NCBI GenBank assembly: GCA_903871735.1
Contig: CAIQHU010000126.1
Span: forward strand, 1-57,115
DNA from: an uncultured beta proteobacterium
Lineage (GTDB): Bacteria; Pseudomonadota; Gammaproteobacteria; Burkholderiales; Burkholderiaceae
DNA length: 57,115 nt
Reading direction: 5' to 3'
In this document: positions 9,088 through 16,540 of the stretch, piece after piece
Position numbering within the stretch: the first letter of the stretch is position 1
Layout: the number at the start of each line of letters is the position of its first letter
Notes under the pieces: model-generated
Told to the model about the DNA's origin: nothing
What the model saw: only the letters and a program-made list of their open reading frames with translations
The model's database searches: none
Translations under genes and position numbers: made by a program

Positions 9088-9998
9088 AGAGTCCTCACTG
9101 GAAAAAATGTATTTAACCAATCTCGCACCACATTCCATACCCGCTGATTACCTTCTGCCAACATGAAATGGTCGGTATCGCCAAATAAGTGTAAGTCCGC
9201 TGGTTTACCGGCGTTCTTAAATAATCCGATGGACTGCTCAGTTGGTGTTACGGAGTCTACCGAACTATGCAATAGAAGTAATGGCCTTGGTGATATCTGA
9301 TGAACCACCTCCTCAGCACGAAAGTCAAACATACTCTGAGCAGTTTCTGCAGTAAATTCCTGAATGGAACCAGATACAATTTGCCTCTTTAAACCAACAG
9401 GAATCGGCACAATTTCCATGCGTGGTACCATTAAAGATGTTCCAGTTTTCTCACGATGTAACCGTCCCTGTTCTAACATCGCGCAAAATCGCGCATAACT
9501 TTCGGGCGTAGGATGCTGGCCTCGAAACTTTCGCTCACCATGCCCCCAACCACCCGAAGAAATCACGGCGGCTACTCGCTCATCAACTGCGCCTGTGTAA
9601 ATACCAATTGCCGCTCCAAAACTCGATCCGATTAATGCAATACGACCTTCCTCTACAAATGGATGCGCACTCAAAAAAGTGACTGCGTCACGCGTATTTT
9701 GGACTTGTTCTAGACAAATCAAATTCCCACGTGGGCCAGCACTCTCGCCACAACCACTCATATCAAAACGCAAAGTAATATAGCCAAGAGAACCTAAAAC
9801 GCCACAGGGTCCAAGAACGTTTTCAGCACTTTTATTACTTCCAAAACCATGCAACACAATCACTGCTGGACGTTTTTCCCCATCGCGAAGACCGGAAGGA
9901 AGTCTTACAATCCCGCGTAGTAACAGTCCGTTTGAAATAAATTCAATTTTTTCTTCATTCATCTGTAGACTTGTTTGCTCATTCATATCCTGCATCAT
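9084..9998 (-). CDS. Alpha/beta hydrolase
   Basis: A 304-residue serine hydrolase of the COG1073/Hydrolase_4 kind. The oxyanion segment is VLHGFGSNK near residue 45, the nucleophile elbow is IGSSFGAAIG, the acid is in SSVDSVTP and the histidine in GDTDHFM, so the triad is complete. It lies 9 bases after the VOC dioxygenase gene and overlaps the following Bug gene by 4 bases. In this context it may hydrolyse a ring-cleavage product or an ester of the imported compound. The start is uncertain: ATG at 9998 is chosen after the AGGGA ribosome site, but 9995, 9986 and an upstream TTG are possible. Confidence 0.85.
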   Translation of the reverse strand: MMQDMNEQTSLQMNEEKIEFISNGLLLRGIVRLPSGLRDGEKRPAVIVLHGFGSNKSAENVLGPCGVLGSLGYITLRFDMSGCGESAGPRGNLICLEQVQNTRDAVTFLSAHPFVEEGRIALIGSSFGAAIGIYTGAVDERVAAVISSGGWGHGERKFRGQHPTPESYARFCAMLEQGRLHREKTGTSLMVPRMEIVPIPVGLKRQIVSGSIQEFTAETAQSMFDFRAEEVVHQISPRPLLLLHSSVDSVTPTEQSIGLFKNAGKPADLHLFGDTDHFMLAEGNQRVWNVVRDWLNTFFPVRTL

Positions 9999-10007
9999 CA
10001 CCAATCC

Positions 10008-10967
10008 CTATTTTGCCTTCATTGCCTGAGCAGCAGCTAATGATGGACGAATCTTGCCATCATCGCGCTGCACAATACCATCCGCCAAATGCCATTCACT
10101 AAAACGATTTATTCGATACTGGCGAGGCTTCCAGTCAGCATTCACATAATCCGAATCACAGAAATACTCAATTGCACCACCCAGCGGATTCTTAAAATAC
10201 CAAAAATATGCTGATGAAATCGGATGACGACCAGGACCCACTTCTGTAGCCCAACCCTTTTTCGAAAATGCAACTCCACCACCTAGCATCTCGTGCACAT
10301 CATTTACCTCAAAGGCAATATGGTGCAAGTTAACATCATTCTTTCGACTCTTGATAAAAAAGAGATTATGGTGCTCACTTTGCTGCGCCCAGCGTAAAAA
10401 AACGCCAGCTCCTCCAACATACCGATCCGATAAACAAAATCCTAGGCGCTGCCGATAAAAATCCTCTGCTCGCTTTGTATCCGGCACGAAAAAAACAATA
10501 TGTCCCATCTTAAAAGGTGTCGCGCTAGCATATACAGGACTCACTTGATTAATTCGTCGACGATTACCTGGACTGTTCCAAATCGTTCCAACTTGCGGTT
10601 TTTCAAGCGTATGCGTCCACACCCGAAAACCAATTTGAATACCGCTATCATCTATCGTATGTAAGGTGCCATCCTCATCTTGCTCGACCTCCCGATCAAC
10701 CGAAAGCTCTTTGGCAATCGCTACTAAATCAGCTACGTTGCGAACCCCAAAGATCACTTCCCGAAATTGCGAGTCAGGCGATATTTTTGGTCTAAGTAAC
10801 TTAGATGCCTCTGGCCGAATGATAATTTGGCTACCAATTTGTGTTTCAAAAACCAATTTGCTGGCAGTAAAGGATTTACAAAGCAATCCCCAATCGCTAA
10901 AAAATTTCTTCGCAAGCTTCAGATCGCTTGCGCCAAATTCAACACAATCAATTCCCAAGAAAGTCAA
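10008..10967 (-). CDS. Two-domain VOC-family protein, type I extradiol dioxygenase-like
   Basis: About 319 residues with two vicinal-oxygen-chelate modules. The N-terminal module begins FLGIDCVEFGASD; the C-terminal module begins FKMGHIVFFVPD. The C-terminal module keeps the likely Fe(II) ligands: His in MGHIVFF, His in LHHIAFEV and Glu in AIEYFCD. That matches catechol 2,3-dioxygenase-type ring-cleavage enzymes, but other VOC activities are possible. It heads a tight operon with a hydrolase and a Bug receptor. The start is unusual: no ATG fits, and a TTG at 10967 follows a strong AGGAG at 5-base spacing. A TTG at 11006 would add 13 residues. Confidence 0.8.
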   Translation of the reverse strand: MTFLGIDCVEFGASDLKLAKKFFSDWGLLCKSFTASKLVFETQIGSQIIIRPEASKLLRPKISPDSQFREVIFGVRNVADLVAIAKELSVDREVEQDEDGTLHTIDDSGIQIGFRVWTHTLEKPQVGTIWNSPGNRRRINQVSPVYASATPFKMGHIVFFVPDTKRAEDFYRQRLGFCLSDRYVGGAGVFLRWAQQSEHHNLFFIKSRKNDVNLHHIAFEVNDVHEMLGGGVAFSKKGWATEVGPGRHPISSAYFWYFKNPLGGAIEYFCDSDYVNADWKPRQYRINRFSEWHLADGIVQRDDGKIRPSLAAAQAMKAK

Positions 10968-11130
10968 AATGTCTCCTAATAGTGCATTGGCAAAAAGCTC
11001 TTGCAATGTTTATTTATCATTGTACAAGATCAAATACGTGACCATACAGACTTTCTTTACCAACTATCAAAATTTTATAGCCTACATTTGATAGCCTAAA
11101 AATACCCGCTCTTCAATGTATAAGTAAGCT

Positions 11131-11529
11131 TTAATCCGTATAAGCGAATTCCTGAAGGACTTCAATAGTGACTAAATCAAGAACATGCACATGCGTACTT
11201 TCTAACTTAACTTTCGGCGCACACCCAGCATCAAAAGCTTCTTTCCAACGCAGTGCACATAAACACCAACTATCCCCGGGGCGCAATCCAGGAAAAACGT
11301 ATTCAGGCCTAGGGGTAGTTAAATCATTACCCCTTTGATAACTAAATACCAAAAACTCCTTAGTCATCACCGCACAAACCAAATGACTTCCCAAGTCATG
11401 CTGATCAGTCTTGCAACAGCCATCTCTAAAAAAACCAGTCATCGGATCAAAAGAACACGGCACAATAGGCTGTCGAAAGACATTCAAAGCCGCTGGCACA
11501 ACGTATTTGGAAGGTTTAGTGTTTTCCAT
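11131..11529 (-). CDS. DUF2237 family protein
   Basis: A 132-residue cytoplasmic protein matching DUF2237 (PF09996). The signature is continuous: LNVFRQPIVPCS, DPMTGFFRDGCCKT, DLGSHLVCAVMT, RGNDLTTPRPEYVFPGL and PGDSWCLCALRW. Several conserved cysteines suggest metal or redox chemistry, but no function is known to me. Start ATG 11529 has AAGGA nine bases upstream. Its 5' end overlaps the DCC gene by 14 bases, making it the last gene of a four-gene minus-strand operon. Confidence 0.9.
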   Translation of the reverse strand: MENTKPSKYVVPAALNVFRQPIVPCSFDPMTGFFRDGCCKTDQHDLGSHLVCAVMTKEFLVFSYQRGNDLTTPRPEYVFPGLRPGDSWCLCALRWKEAFDAGCAPKVKLESTHVHVLDLVTIEVLQEFAYTD

Positions 11530-11926
11530 ATTGAACAATCCTTAATAATAGCGGGCCCAGTAATTGTGAAATTGAGTGCCGATTTCTAGCAAAAATACGA
11601 TAAGCCCTATCATGCAATGGCCTTAACCAAGGCCTAGAAAATAGCCATGCTAAAACAGGTAAATTAGCGCGACGATAGGCCTCTGAAAATACTTGTACAC
11701 CTTGCATGATCGACTCACCCTCAATTTGACCATATAAAGCTGCCATCGCCTCTTCGCAAGAAACGCCTGTGGCACTTGCATCATAATTACTGGAATGAAT
11801 ATCAATAAAACGTAAGATTTGTGGTTGAGATCTGCGCGATAAAAATAAGATCTCAGCTTGGCAAAGCGGACATCTTCCATCATAAAAAACGGTTAACAGT
11901 TTGTAATCTGACTTTACCGAAGACAT
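11516..11926 (-). CDS. DCC-family thiol-disulfide oxidoreductase-like protein (DUF393)
   Basis: A 136-residue protein with the DCC hallmark YDGRCPLCQAEI near residue 15: a CxxC motif in a thioredoxin-like family (PF04134). The family is predicted to act in thiol exchange; substrates are unknown. The gene lies between the small Cys-rich protein gene (28 bases upstream) and the DUF2237 gene (overlapping), so several cysteine-bearing proteins are made together. Confidence 0.9.
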   Translation of the reverse strand: MSSVKSDYKLLTVFYDGRCPLCQAEILFLSRRSQPQILRFIDIHSSNYDASATGVSCEEAMAALYGQIEGESIMQGVQVFSEAYRRANLPVLAWLFSRPWLRPLHDRAYRIFARNRHSISQLLGPLLLRIVQYGKH

Positions 11927-11954
11927 GGACTAACCTAATTTGAATAGGTATTCA

Positions 11955-12125
11955 TTACTTCGAAGGGCTTTCTGGCGGCTGATCAATTGGATCTTGCTTG
12001 ACTAGTTGCTGATCAGGTTTGGGATGGCACATTTTTTCCCCATCCCAGATCTGCCCACACCAACACCTACCAGCTGCATTAATAATACAAGCGTTTGATC
12101 CACAACAACGCGGATCATAACTCAT
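11955..12125 (-). CDS. Small cysteine-rich protein (56 aa)
   Basis: A short frame whose ATG at 12125 overlaps the end of the fasciclin gene by 11 bases. The product starts MSYDPRCCGSNACIINAAG and continues RCWCGQIWDGEKMC, with six cysteines in the first 33 residues, then an acidic, Pro-rich tail ending PPESPSK. The spacing (CC, C, CWC, C) suggests a bound metal or Fe-S centre or a structural disulfide, but there is no recognised domain and no signal peptide. I have a memory of similar short proteins in Burkholderiales; this is not checked. Tight packing between two real genes supports coding. Confidence 0.7.
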   Translation of the reverse strand: MSYDPRCCGSNACIINAAGRCWCGQIWDGEKMCHPKPDQQLVKQDPIDQPPESPSK

Positions 12126-12585
12126 CAGAGGTACTCGCTAATTGGGTATTAAAGATTTGTATCGTATCAACGCCGTGGATAATACCATTCGTAGCTAAAA
12201 TGTTCTGAAAGGTGATCTTGGCTGAATTGACCATCCCTCGGTCATTCACTGTTCTGATCAATAAATCATCACCTGCCGCTGAAACTTGTCTGACATCATC
12301 TCCAGAAATTAAAGCCATTCGCGGAACAATAAAATGCCCTAGGAAACGATCTAGCATGGAAGAATGCGCTTGAAGCTTTGCAATATAATCTTCTGGTAAG
12401 GTCGCAAAGGCCTTATCAGTCGGCGCGAATAAAGTAAAGTCCTCTTGCTGACTTGATAAAACTTGTAACCACTTTGACTTGGCGACTAATCGACTCCACA
12501 CCTGAAAAACACCGGCGGATACTGCTGTATCGATTAAATTACACAAAGTACAGCCTTCAAAGATATTGTGATTGCTCTGGATCAT
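12115..12585 (-). CDS. Fasciclin (FAS1) domain protein
   Basis: A 156-residue protein made of one FAS1 domain. Visible are the H1 motif DFTLFAPTDKAFATLP near residue 55 and the H2-like segment NGIIHGVDTIQIF near the C-terminus. FAS1 domains usually mediate adhesion or binding and are often exported, yet here there is no obvious signal peptide; the segment before the domain contains a CTLC pair. First gene of the fasciclin, Cys-rich, DCC, DUF2237 operon. An inverted repeat lies about 26 bases upstream of the start. The ribosome site is weak; a TTG at 12594 is an alternative start. Confidence 0.87.
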   Translation of the reverse strand: MIQSNHNIFEGCTLCNLIDTAVSAGVFQVWSRLVAKSKWLQVLSSQQEDFTLFAPTDKAFATLPEDYIAKLQAHSSMLDRFLGHFIVPRMALISGDDVRQVSAAGDDLLIRTVNDRGMVNSAKITFQNILATNGIIHGVDTIQIFNTQLASTSDEL

Positions 12586-12610
12586 TGCTTTCAAATTACG
12601 ATCTAAACTA

Positions 12611-12644
12611 AGGTGGAATAAGGGTATTTACTTATATTACACCT
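12611..12644. promoter_or_regulatory. Inverted repeat upstream of the fasciclin operon
   Basis: AGGTGGAATA (12611-12620) and TATTACACCT (12635-12644) match in 9 of 10 positions with a 14-base spacer. The site lies in the promoter region between the fasciclin operon and the ChaN-like gene. A minus-strand promoter with TTGTTA and TAAATA elements at 17-base spacing appears to overlap it, so it could be an operator for that operon. No regulator gene is adjacent. Confidence 0.35.
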
Positions 12645-12771
12645 TTTTAACAATTGATGCTGTTTTGCTGAACTTTGTGCTATTTGGGGCATTTACCAAA
12701 ATACCCCCATTCCGATTAAAATTTGATTTAGCATCACTTCTTCAACTCAGCCTAGCCCGATACGAGTCATT

Positions 12772-13734
12772 TTGCACAAATCCAAGCACGCGATATTTAA
12801 AAATTGTATTTTTAAATCCCCTAGACAATTCCTTGTAGCGATGACTTTGCAACTGTTCGCCCTTCCTCTGTATTGCTTAGGTCAGGACACAGTAAAAGAC
12901 ATACCAAACCTAAGTCCAGTGATCTATGCGACGGCAAATCAACAATTACTGAGTCTTGAAAATCTTGTAAATAGGATTCATCAGGCTCACGTAACAATCT
13001 TGGGAGAGTTACATGACAACCCTTATCATCACGAGCTCCGAGCAAATTTGCTTCGACAATTACCCAAAAGATCTGTAACTGTCATCGCCGAACATCTGCC
13101 TGCAAAAAAAACTGTGCAATGGAATCTCAACCTGGAGACAGATTTAAAAAATGCGGGATTCGATTTAAAAGCCTGGCAATGGCCTTTGCATCGACCACTT
13201 TTTAATGCCATAGCAGAACTCCAACTCCCTCTCTTGGGCGGCAACTTACCACCGTCTACCGGAAAAGAAATTTTTGCTCATCAAGATGCGCTCCTACCCC
13301 CTACAATCCGGCAAATGTTACAGCTTGCAAAACTCTCAGAGAGTGCCGAAAATACTCTATTTCAGGCGATTCAGGATGGGCACTGTAATTTATTTCCCAA
13401 AGCAAGTCTACCTAAAATGTCTTTAGTGCAGCGCGCTCGAGACGCTTATATGGCTTTAGAATTGATCGAGCATCAACCCGCTATTTTGCTCTCGGGAAAT
13501 GGCCACGCCTGGAAAGATATTGGCGTGCCACAAATCATTAAAGCCAATCAACCAACAATGCAATTAATTAGTGTGCTATTGATTGAAAGTCCAGATTTAA
13601 AGGATCTATCTACTCTGCATGAAATCGTCTCATCACTCAAACATAAAGCGGATTATGTCTGGTTTACGCCAGTATCGCAGCGGGCCGATCCATGTGCGGC
13701 ACTTCAAAAAAGAATGTCAATTAGCGCTTTCTGA
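12772..13734 (+). CDS. ChaN-family (haem-binding uptake, Tiki-like) exported protein
   Basis: About 320 residues. The core matches the ChaN/PF04187 family: ILGELHDNPYHHELRANLL, ITVIAEHLP-type segment (VTVIAEHLPA), GGNLPP, and a C-terminal SGNGHAWKDIGVP histidine motif. Relatives bind haem or act as outer-membrane iron-regulated lipoproteins or metallohydrolases. A signal peptide is present (QFLVAMTLQLFALPLYCLG), but there is no lipobox. The start is unsure: TTG 12772 gives a basic n-region and is preferred, while ATG 12841 lacks both charge and ribosome site. Its 3' end overlaps the convergent methyltransferase gene by 14 bases. Confidence 0.8.
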   Translation: MHKSKHAIFKNCIFKSPRQFLVAMTLQLFALPLYCLGQDTVKDIPNLSPVIYATANQQLLSLENLVNRIHQAHVTILGELHDNPYHHELRANLLRQLPKRSVTVIAEHLPAKKTVQWNLNLETDLKNAGFDLKAWQWPLHRPLFNAIAELQLPLLGGNLPPSTGKEIFAHQDALLPPTIRQMLQLAKLSESAENTLFQAIQDGHCNLFPKASLPKMSLVQRARDAYMALELIEHQPAILLSGNGHAWKDIGVPQIIKANQPTMQLISVLLIESPDLKDLSTLHEIVSSLKHKADYVWFTPVSQRADPCAALQKRMSISAF

Positions 13735-14440
13735 AAATAACCACATGTTGCCAAGGTAGGTTATTTTCGGTTCGCTCCCAGATTAACCCCTGCTGCTGGG
13801 CCTCAAGCCGAATCTGAGCAATACTCATTTTATGTAATTTTTTGATTGGAACTTGAGAATCCTCTGCGCGATACTCTACAAAGACGACTCGCCCCCCTGG
13901 TTTGACTGACTCGACTAGACTGCCCAATACCTCATCAGGGTATTCCAGTTCATGATAAACATCAACCATGATCGCTAAATCCAGACTAGCCCGAGGAAGT
14001 GGCAAACTGGTTAGTGAACTTTGTAGTGGCTTAATTTGCTTTAAACCACTTTGCTGAACTAGTTCGGTAAGCATTTTTACCATTTCAGCTTGAATATCCA
14101 CTGCATAAACAGTCCCTGATGAGCTAACTAATTGTGCTAAACCTTTAGAGAAATAACCTGTGCCAGCACCAATATCGGCGACCACCATACCAGGTACGAT
14201 ATTGAGCAAGGGTAATAATAAATCGGTTCGCTCTTCCTTTTGACGCTCTTTCCGCTCAAGCCAAAAAGCCCCTTGCCACCCCATCACTTGAGAAATTTCT
14301 CTACCCATATACAACTTACCAATACCATCAGAGCTCTTCGGAATTACCAGGTATTTGGAATTTTGCGCATGGCATATGCCCAAGGCACCAACCACAACTA
14401 AGAGAATATTAGTAAGTACAATCCTAAAAAAATGATGCAT
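13721..14440 (-). CDS. Class I SAM-dependent methyltransferase with signal peptide
   Basis: A 239-residue protein. Start ATG 14440 has GGAG five bases upstream and gives a strong signal peptide (MHHFFRIVLTNILLVVVGAL, cleavage near CHAQ). The mature part has the Rossmann SAM site VADIGAGTGYFSKGLA near residue 88, the acidic YAVDIQ loop, and VDVYHELEYPDEVL. Having both a SAM-binding domain and an export signal is odd, because SAM is cytoplasmic. Such exported methyltransferase-like proteins do occur in Proteobacteria, with unknown role. It follows the squalene-synthase-like gene by 61 bases on the same strand. Confidence 0.82.
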   Translation of the reverse strand: MHHFFRIVLTNILLVVVGALGICHAQNSKYLVIPKSSDGIGKLYMGREISQVMGWQGAFWLERKERQKEERTDLLLPLLNIVPGMVVADIGAGTGYFSKGLAQLVSSSGTVYAVDIQAEMVKMLTELVQQSGLKQIKPLQSSLTSLPLPRASLDLAIMVDVYHELEYPDEVLGSLVESVKPGGRVVFVEYRAEDSQVPIKKLHKMSIAQIRLEAQQQGLIWERTENNLPWQHVVIFRKR

Positions 14441-14501
14441 GTACACTCCGTCACTTACGCTGCTAGGCAGCAATTTAAAAAATAAAAAACCAGCAAGCCA
14501 C

Positions 14502-15497
14502 TTATAGGACTTTAGATGTCGGCTTAATCAAAGTCCGTAAGGATCGACTTTGTAGTCTAAAAAATAATCTTATCAGAGAGTCACTATAAACAATGAACTT
14601 CGTTAATACATAAAAGTAACCAACTTGACGACGCGATAATTTTCTTTCAATCAATGCAGAATTCATCTGATTGCTGACTAAATTTTCCAGCGTAATCACA
14701 GCTAACCCAAAAGCCAAAAAACAGAACCTCCGAATACCTATCTCTTTTTTAGGAACTAAAGTGATGTATGTCATTGCTTGACAAAGACATTGGTAGACCG
14801 TGCCATATAAAACCTGTTGATCAACTCCCCTAGGTAACCACACAACACCACGCTGAAGATCTTCCTGCGCATCCTTCAGAATATTAGTCATTTGTAATGC
14901 TTGTCCAAAACCAATCGCCAAACTCTCCTGGCCATCAATCGCTCTGCCAAAGTCTGTTGATTGTAATTTAAATAAAGTCGTTAGCAATTCACCAACGACC
15001 CCAGCAACTACGTAACAATAATGACTTAATTCTTGAAGATCTTGCAAGCCATCGATACTTTGCTTCATATGGTATTGCTGCATCCCCAAAGACATGATCT
15101 TGACGCATCTACCAATCGCCTCTTTCTGATCTTCAGAGAAACTAGCAAATATTCGCAATATGGTTGACGTATTTTGAATTAAATCTAACTCCGCCTGATG
15201 TGTATGCTCCTCTAATAACGCAATCGCTTTTTGAGTAAATATATCTGGGGCACTTCCATGCAAAACAGTCTCTAAGAATAAGTTAGAGAGCTCGTTTTTT
15301 TGTTCTAATGGAATACAAGTAGCATCTTCAATCGTATCGATAATGCGACATAATAAATACGTATTACCAATGACAATTTCTAAATTAGTCGGTAATAAAG
15401 GAATCGTTAGAGCAAAAGTTCGGGAAACCGCCTCTAAGATGGTCTTTTGATAAATCTGATCCGATTGCGTCAAAGTACTAATATCTGCAGATAACAT
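14502..15497 (-). CDS. Squalene/phytoene synthase family protein
   Basis: A 331-residue trans-isoprenyl diphosphate synthase-like enzyme. The first Asp-rich motif is CRIIDTIED near residue 55 and the second is NILKDAQEDLQRG near 212; both resemble true squalene synthases. The conserved SRTFALTIPLLP segment and YCYVVAGVVGELL are also present. It would condense two farnesyl or geranylgeranyl diphosphates at the membrane; a hydrophobic stretch near residues 255-275 fits membrane association. No hopanoid or carotenoid genes accompany it in the window, so the end product is unknown. Start ATG 15497 lacks a clear ribosome site; a TTG lies two codons upstream. Confidence 0.85.
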   Translation of the reverse strand: MLSADISTLTQSDQIYQKTILEAVSRTFALTIPLLPTNLEIVIGNTYLLCRIIDTIEDATCIPLEQKNELSNLFLETVLHGSAPDIFTQKAIALLEEHTHQAELDLIQNTSTILRIFASFSEDQKEAIGRCVKIMSLGMQQYHMKQSIDGLQDLQELSHYCYVVAGVVGELLTTLFKLQSTDFGRAIDGQESLAIGFGQALQMTNILKDAQEDLQRGVVWLPRGVDQQVLYGTVYQCLCQAMTYITLVPKKEIGIRRFCFLAFGLAVITLENLVSNQMNSALIERKLSRRQVGYFYVLTKFIVYSDSLIRLFFRLQSRSLRTLIKPTSKVL

Positions 15498-15565
15498 AAG
15501 CAATCGTAATACAAAAATAGTTGACTTCGGTGATGAGAAACATCTTAATTACCCAAGAATACGTG

Positions 15566-15904
15566 TTAAAAACGTTTATTTAAAACAGCACAGTCATAAA
15601 TGACTGGATTTAGAGAGTTGGTCATTTTGCCGTTACCCCGATTAATCGATATTTGATTCGCATTTAAATTATCAGCGACATCATTAAATAAAATTAAAGT
15701 AGGTGTAATTGTTGCTGGAAATATCTTCACGCCATCAATACGAACTTGCTTCGTTGACTCATTAAATTCGATTACCCGATCCAATTGTCTATTAATAGAC
15801 TGAACACACTGTAATCCAATCCATTGCGAAAAAACTGAAAAACTCATCATGCTCATACCTACTAAGGCTAAGCTTATATAGAATTTTTTCCATAATCTAT
15901 GCAT
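15566..15904 (-). CDS. Small exported protein of unknown function
   Basis: A 112-residue protein. ATG 15904 is preferred because of AGGGA at 5-base spacing and because it begins a signal peptide (MHRLWKKFYISLALVGMSMM). The mature part has two cysteines (LQCVQ and YDCAV) that may pair, and no recognised domain. The frame stays open upstream into the divergent gene, but that extension is antisense to a more plausible gene. It lies upstream of the squalene-synthase-like gene on the same strand. Confidence 0.55.
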   Translation of the reverse strand: MHRLWKKFYISLALVGMSMMSFSVFSQWIGLQCVQSINRQLDRVIEFNESTKQVRIDGVKIFPATITPTLILFNDVADNLNANQISINRGNGKMTNSLNPVIYDCAVLNKRF

Positions 15905-15956
15905 AAGATTCCCTATATTTGATACCATCATGATATATTCAAACGGCGTAAAACTG

Positions 15957-16229
15957 ATGCGAACACTTAAACTCTCACTCTCGGCACTCTTTCTATTCTG
16001 GATATTTTTATATTTCAGCGGCAAACAAATCCTTATCAAAGAAAGTGTAGTTGAAAAAAATGCGGCTTTTCCAGAAACTGTTAGTGCGCAAATTGGCTTA
16101 ATCAATCGCGATGAGGCTGCTTTTGTCTGTACATATTTTAATGGTCGTGCCATACTCCACCGAGTTTATCGGCCTAAGATGACTACGAATAATGATACTT
16201 GTCCAACTTGGTTAAATTTTCATGACTGA
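15957..16229 (+). CDS. Small membrane-anchored or exported hypothetical protein
   Basis: About 90 residues: a basic start and hydrophobic helix (MRTLKLSLSALFLFWIFLYF), then a polar domain with two cysteines (AAFVCTYFNGR and NDTCPTW). No family recognised. Its stop overlaps the start of the J-domain-like gene by 8 bases, which argues for real coding and joint translation. ATG 15930 is an alternative start. It is divergent from another small exported Cys-pair protein, so the two may be functionally linked. Confidence 0.5.
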   Translation: MRTLKLSLSALFLFWIFLYFSGKQILIKESVVEKNAAFPETVSAQIGLINRDEAAFVCTYFNGRAILHRVYRPKMTTNNDTCPTWLNFHD

Positions 16230-16506
16230 TTATTATCAAACTCTGGGTGTTCTTGATCAAGCAAGTGATGTAGTAATTCACTCGGCCTATCAGGCCCTCT
16301 CTAAACATCATCAACATATCTTGCAGGATTCAACAACAAATCCAGTCCTACAAAACCAAGCTAGGCTAGATCTGCAAGCAATCGAGCAGGCTTATCAAAT
16401 TCTTGGAGATCCAATCAAAAGAAAAGAATATGATAGTGCACGTAATCATAATCCCTATGAACTTGGAAAAAAGTTTGGTAAGTTTTTTAGTAAATTAAAA
16501 AATTAA
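16222..16506 (+). CDS. J-domain-like protein lacking the HPD motif
   Basis: A 94-residue protein with the DnaJ helix pattern: YYQTLGVLDQASDVVIHSAY, then the loop, then AIEQAYQILGDPIKRKEYD. The invariant HPD that activates Hsp70 is replaced by His-Gln-His at residues 30-32 (SKHHQH), so it should not stimulate DnaK ATPase in the usual way. Such HPD-less J-like proteins often act as adaptors. The C-terminus is a short basic tail. The gene overlaps the small membrane protein gene upstream. Confidence 0.75.
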   Translation: MTDYYQTLGVLDQASDVVIHSAYQALSKHHQHILQDSTTNPVLQNQARLDLQAIEQAYQILGDPIKRKEYDSARNHNPYELGKKFGKFFSKLKN

Positions 16507-16540
16507 AATAGCCTTAATTCAAGTTTTGTCTGAATAAATA

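Noticed and set aside
15905..16153. N-terminal extension of the minus-strand small exported protein to 195 residues
   Set aside because: The extension runs antisense through the 15957-16229 gene, has no ribosome site, and hides the signal peptide that begins at 15904.
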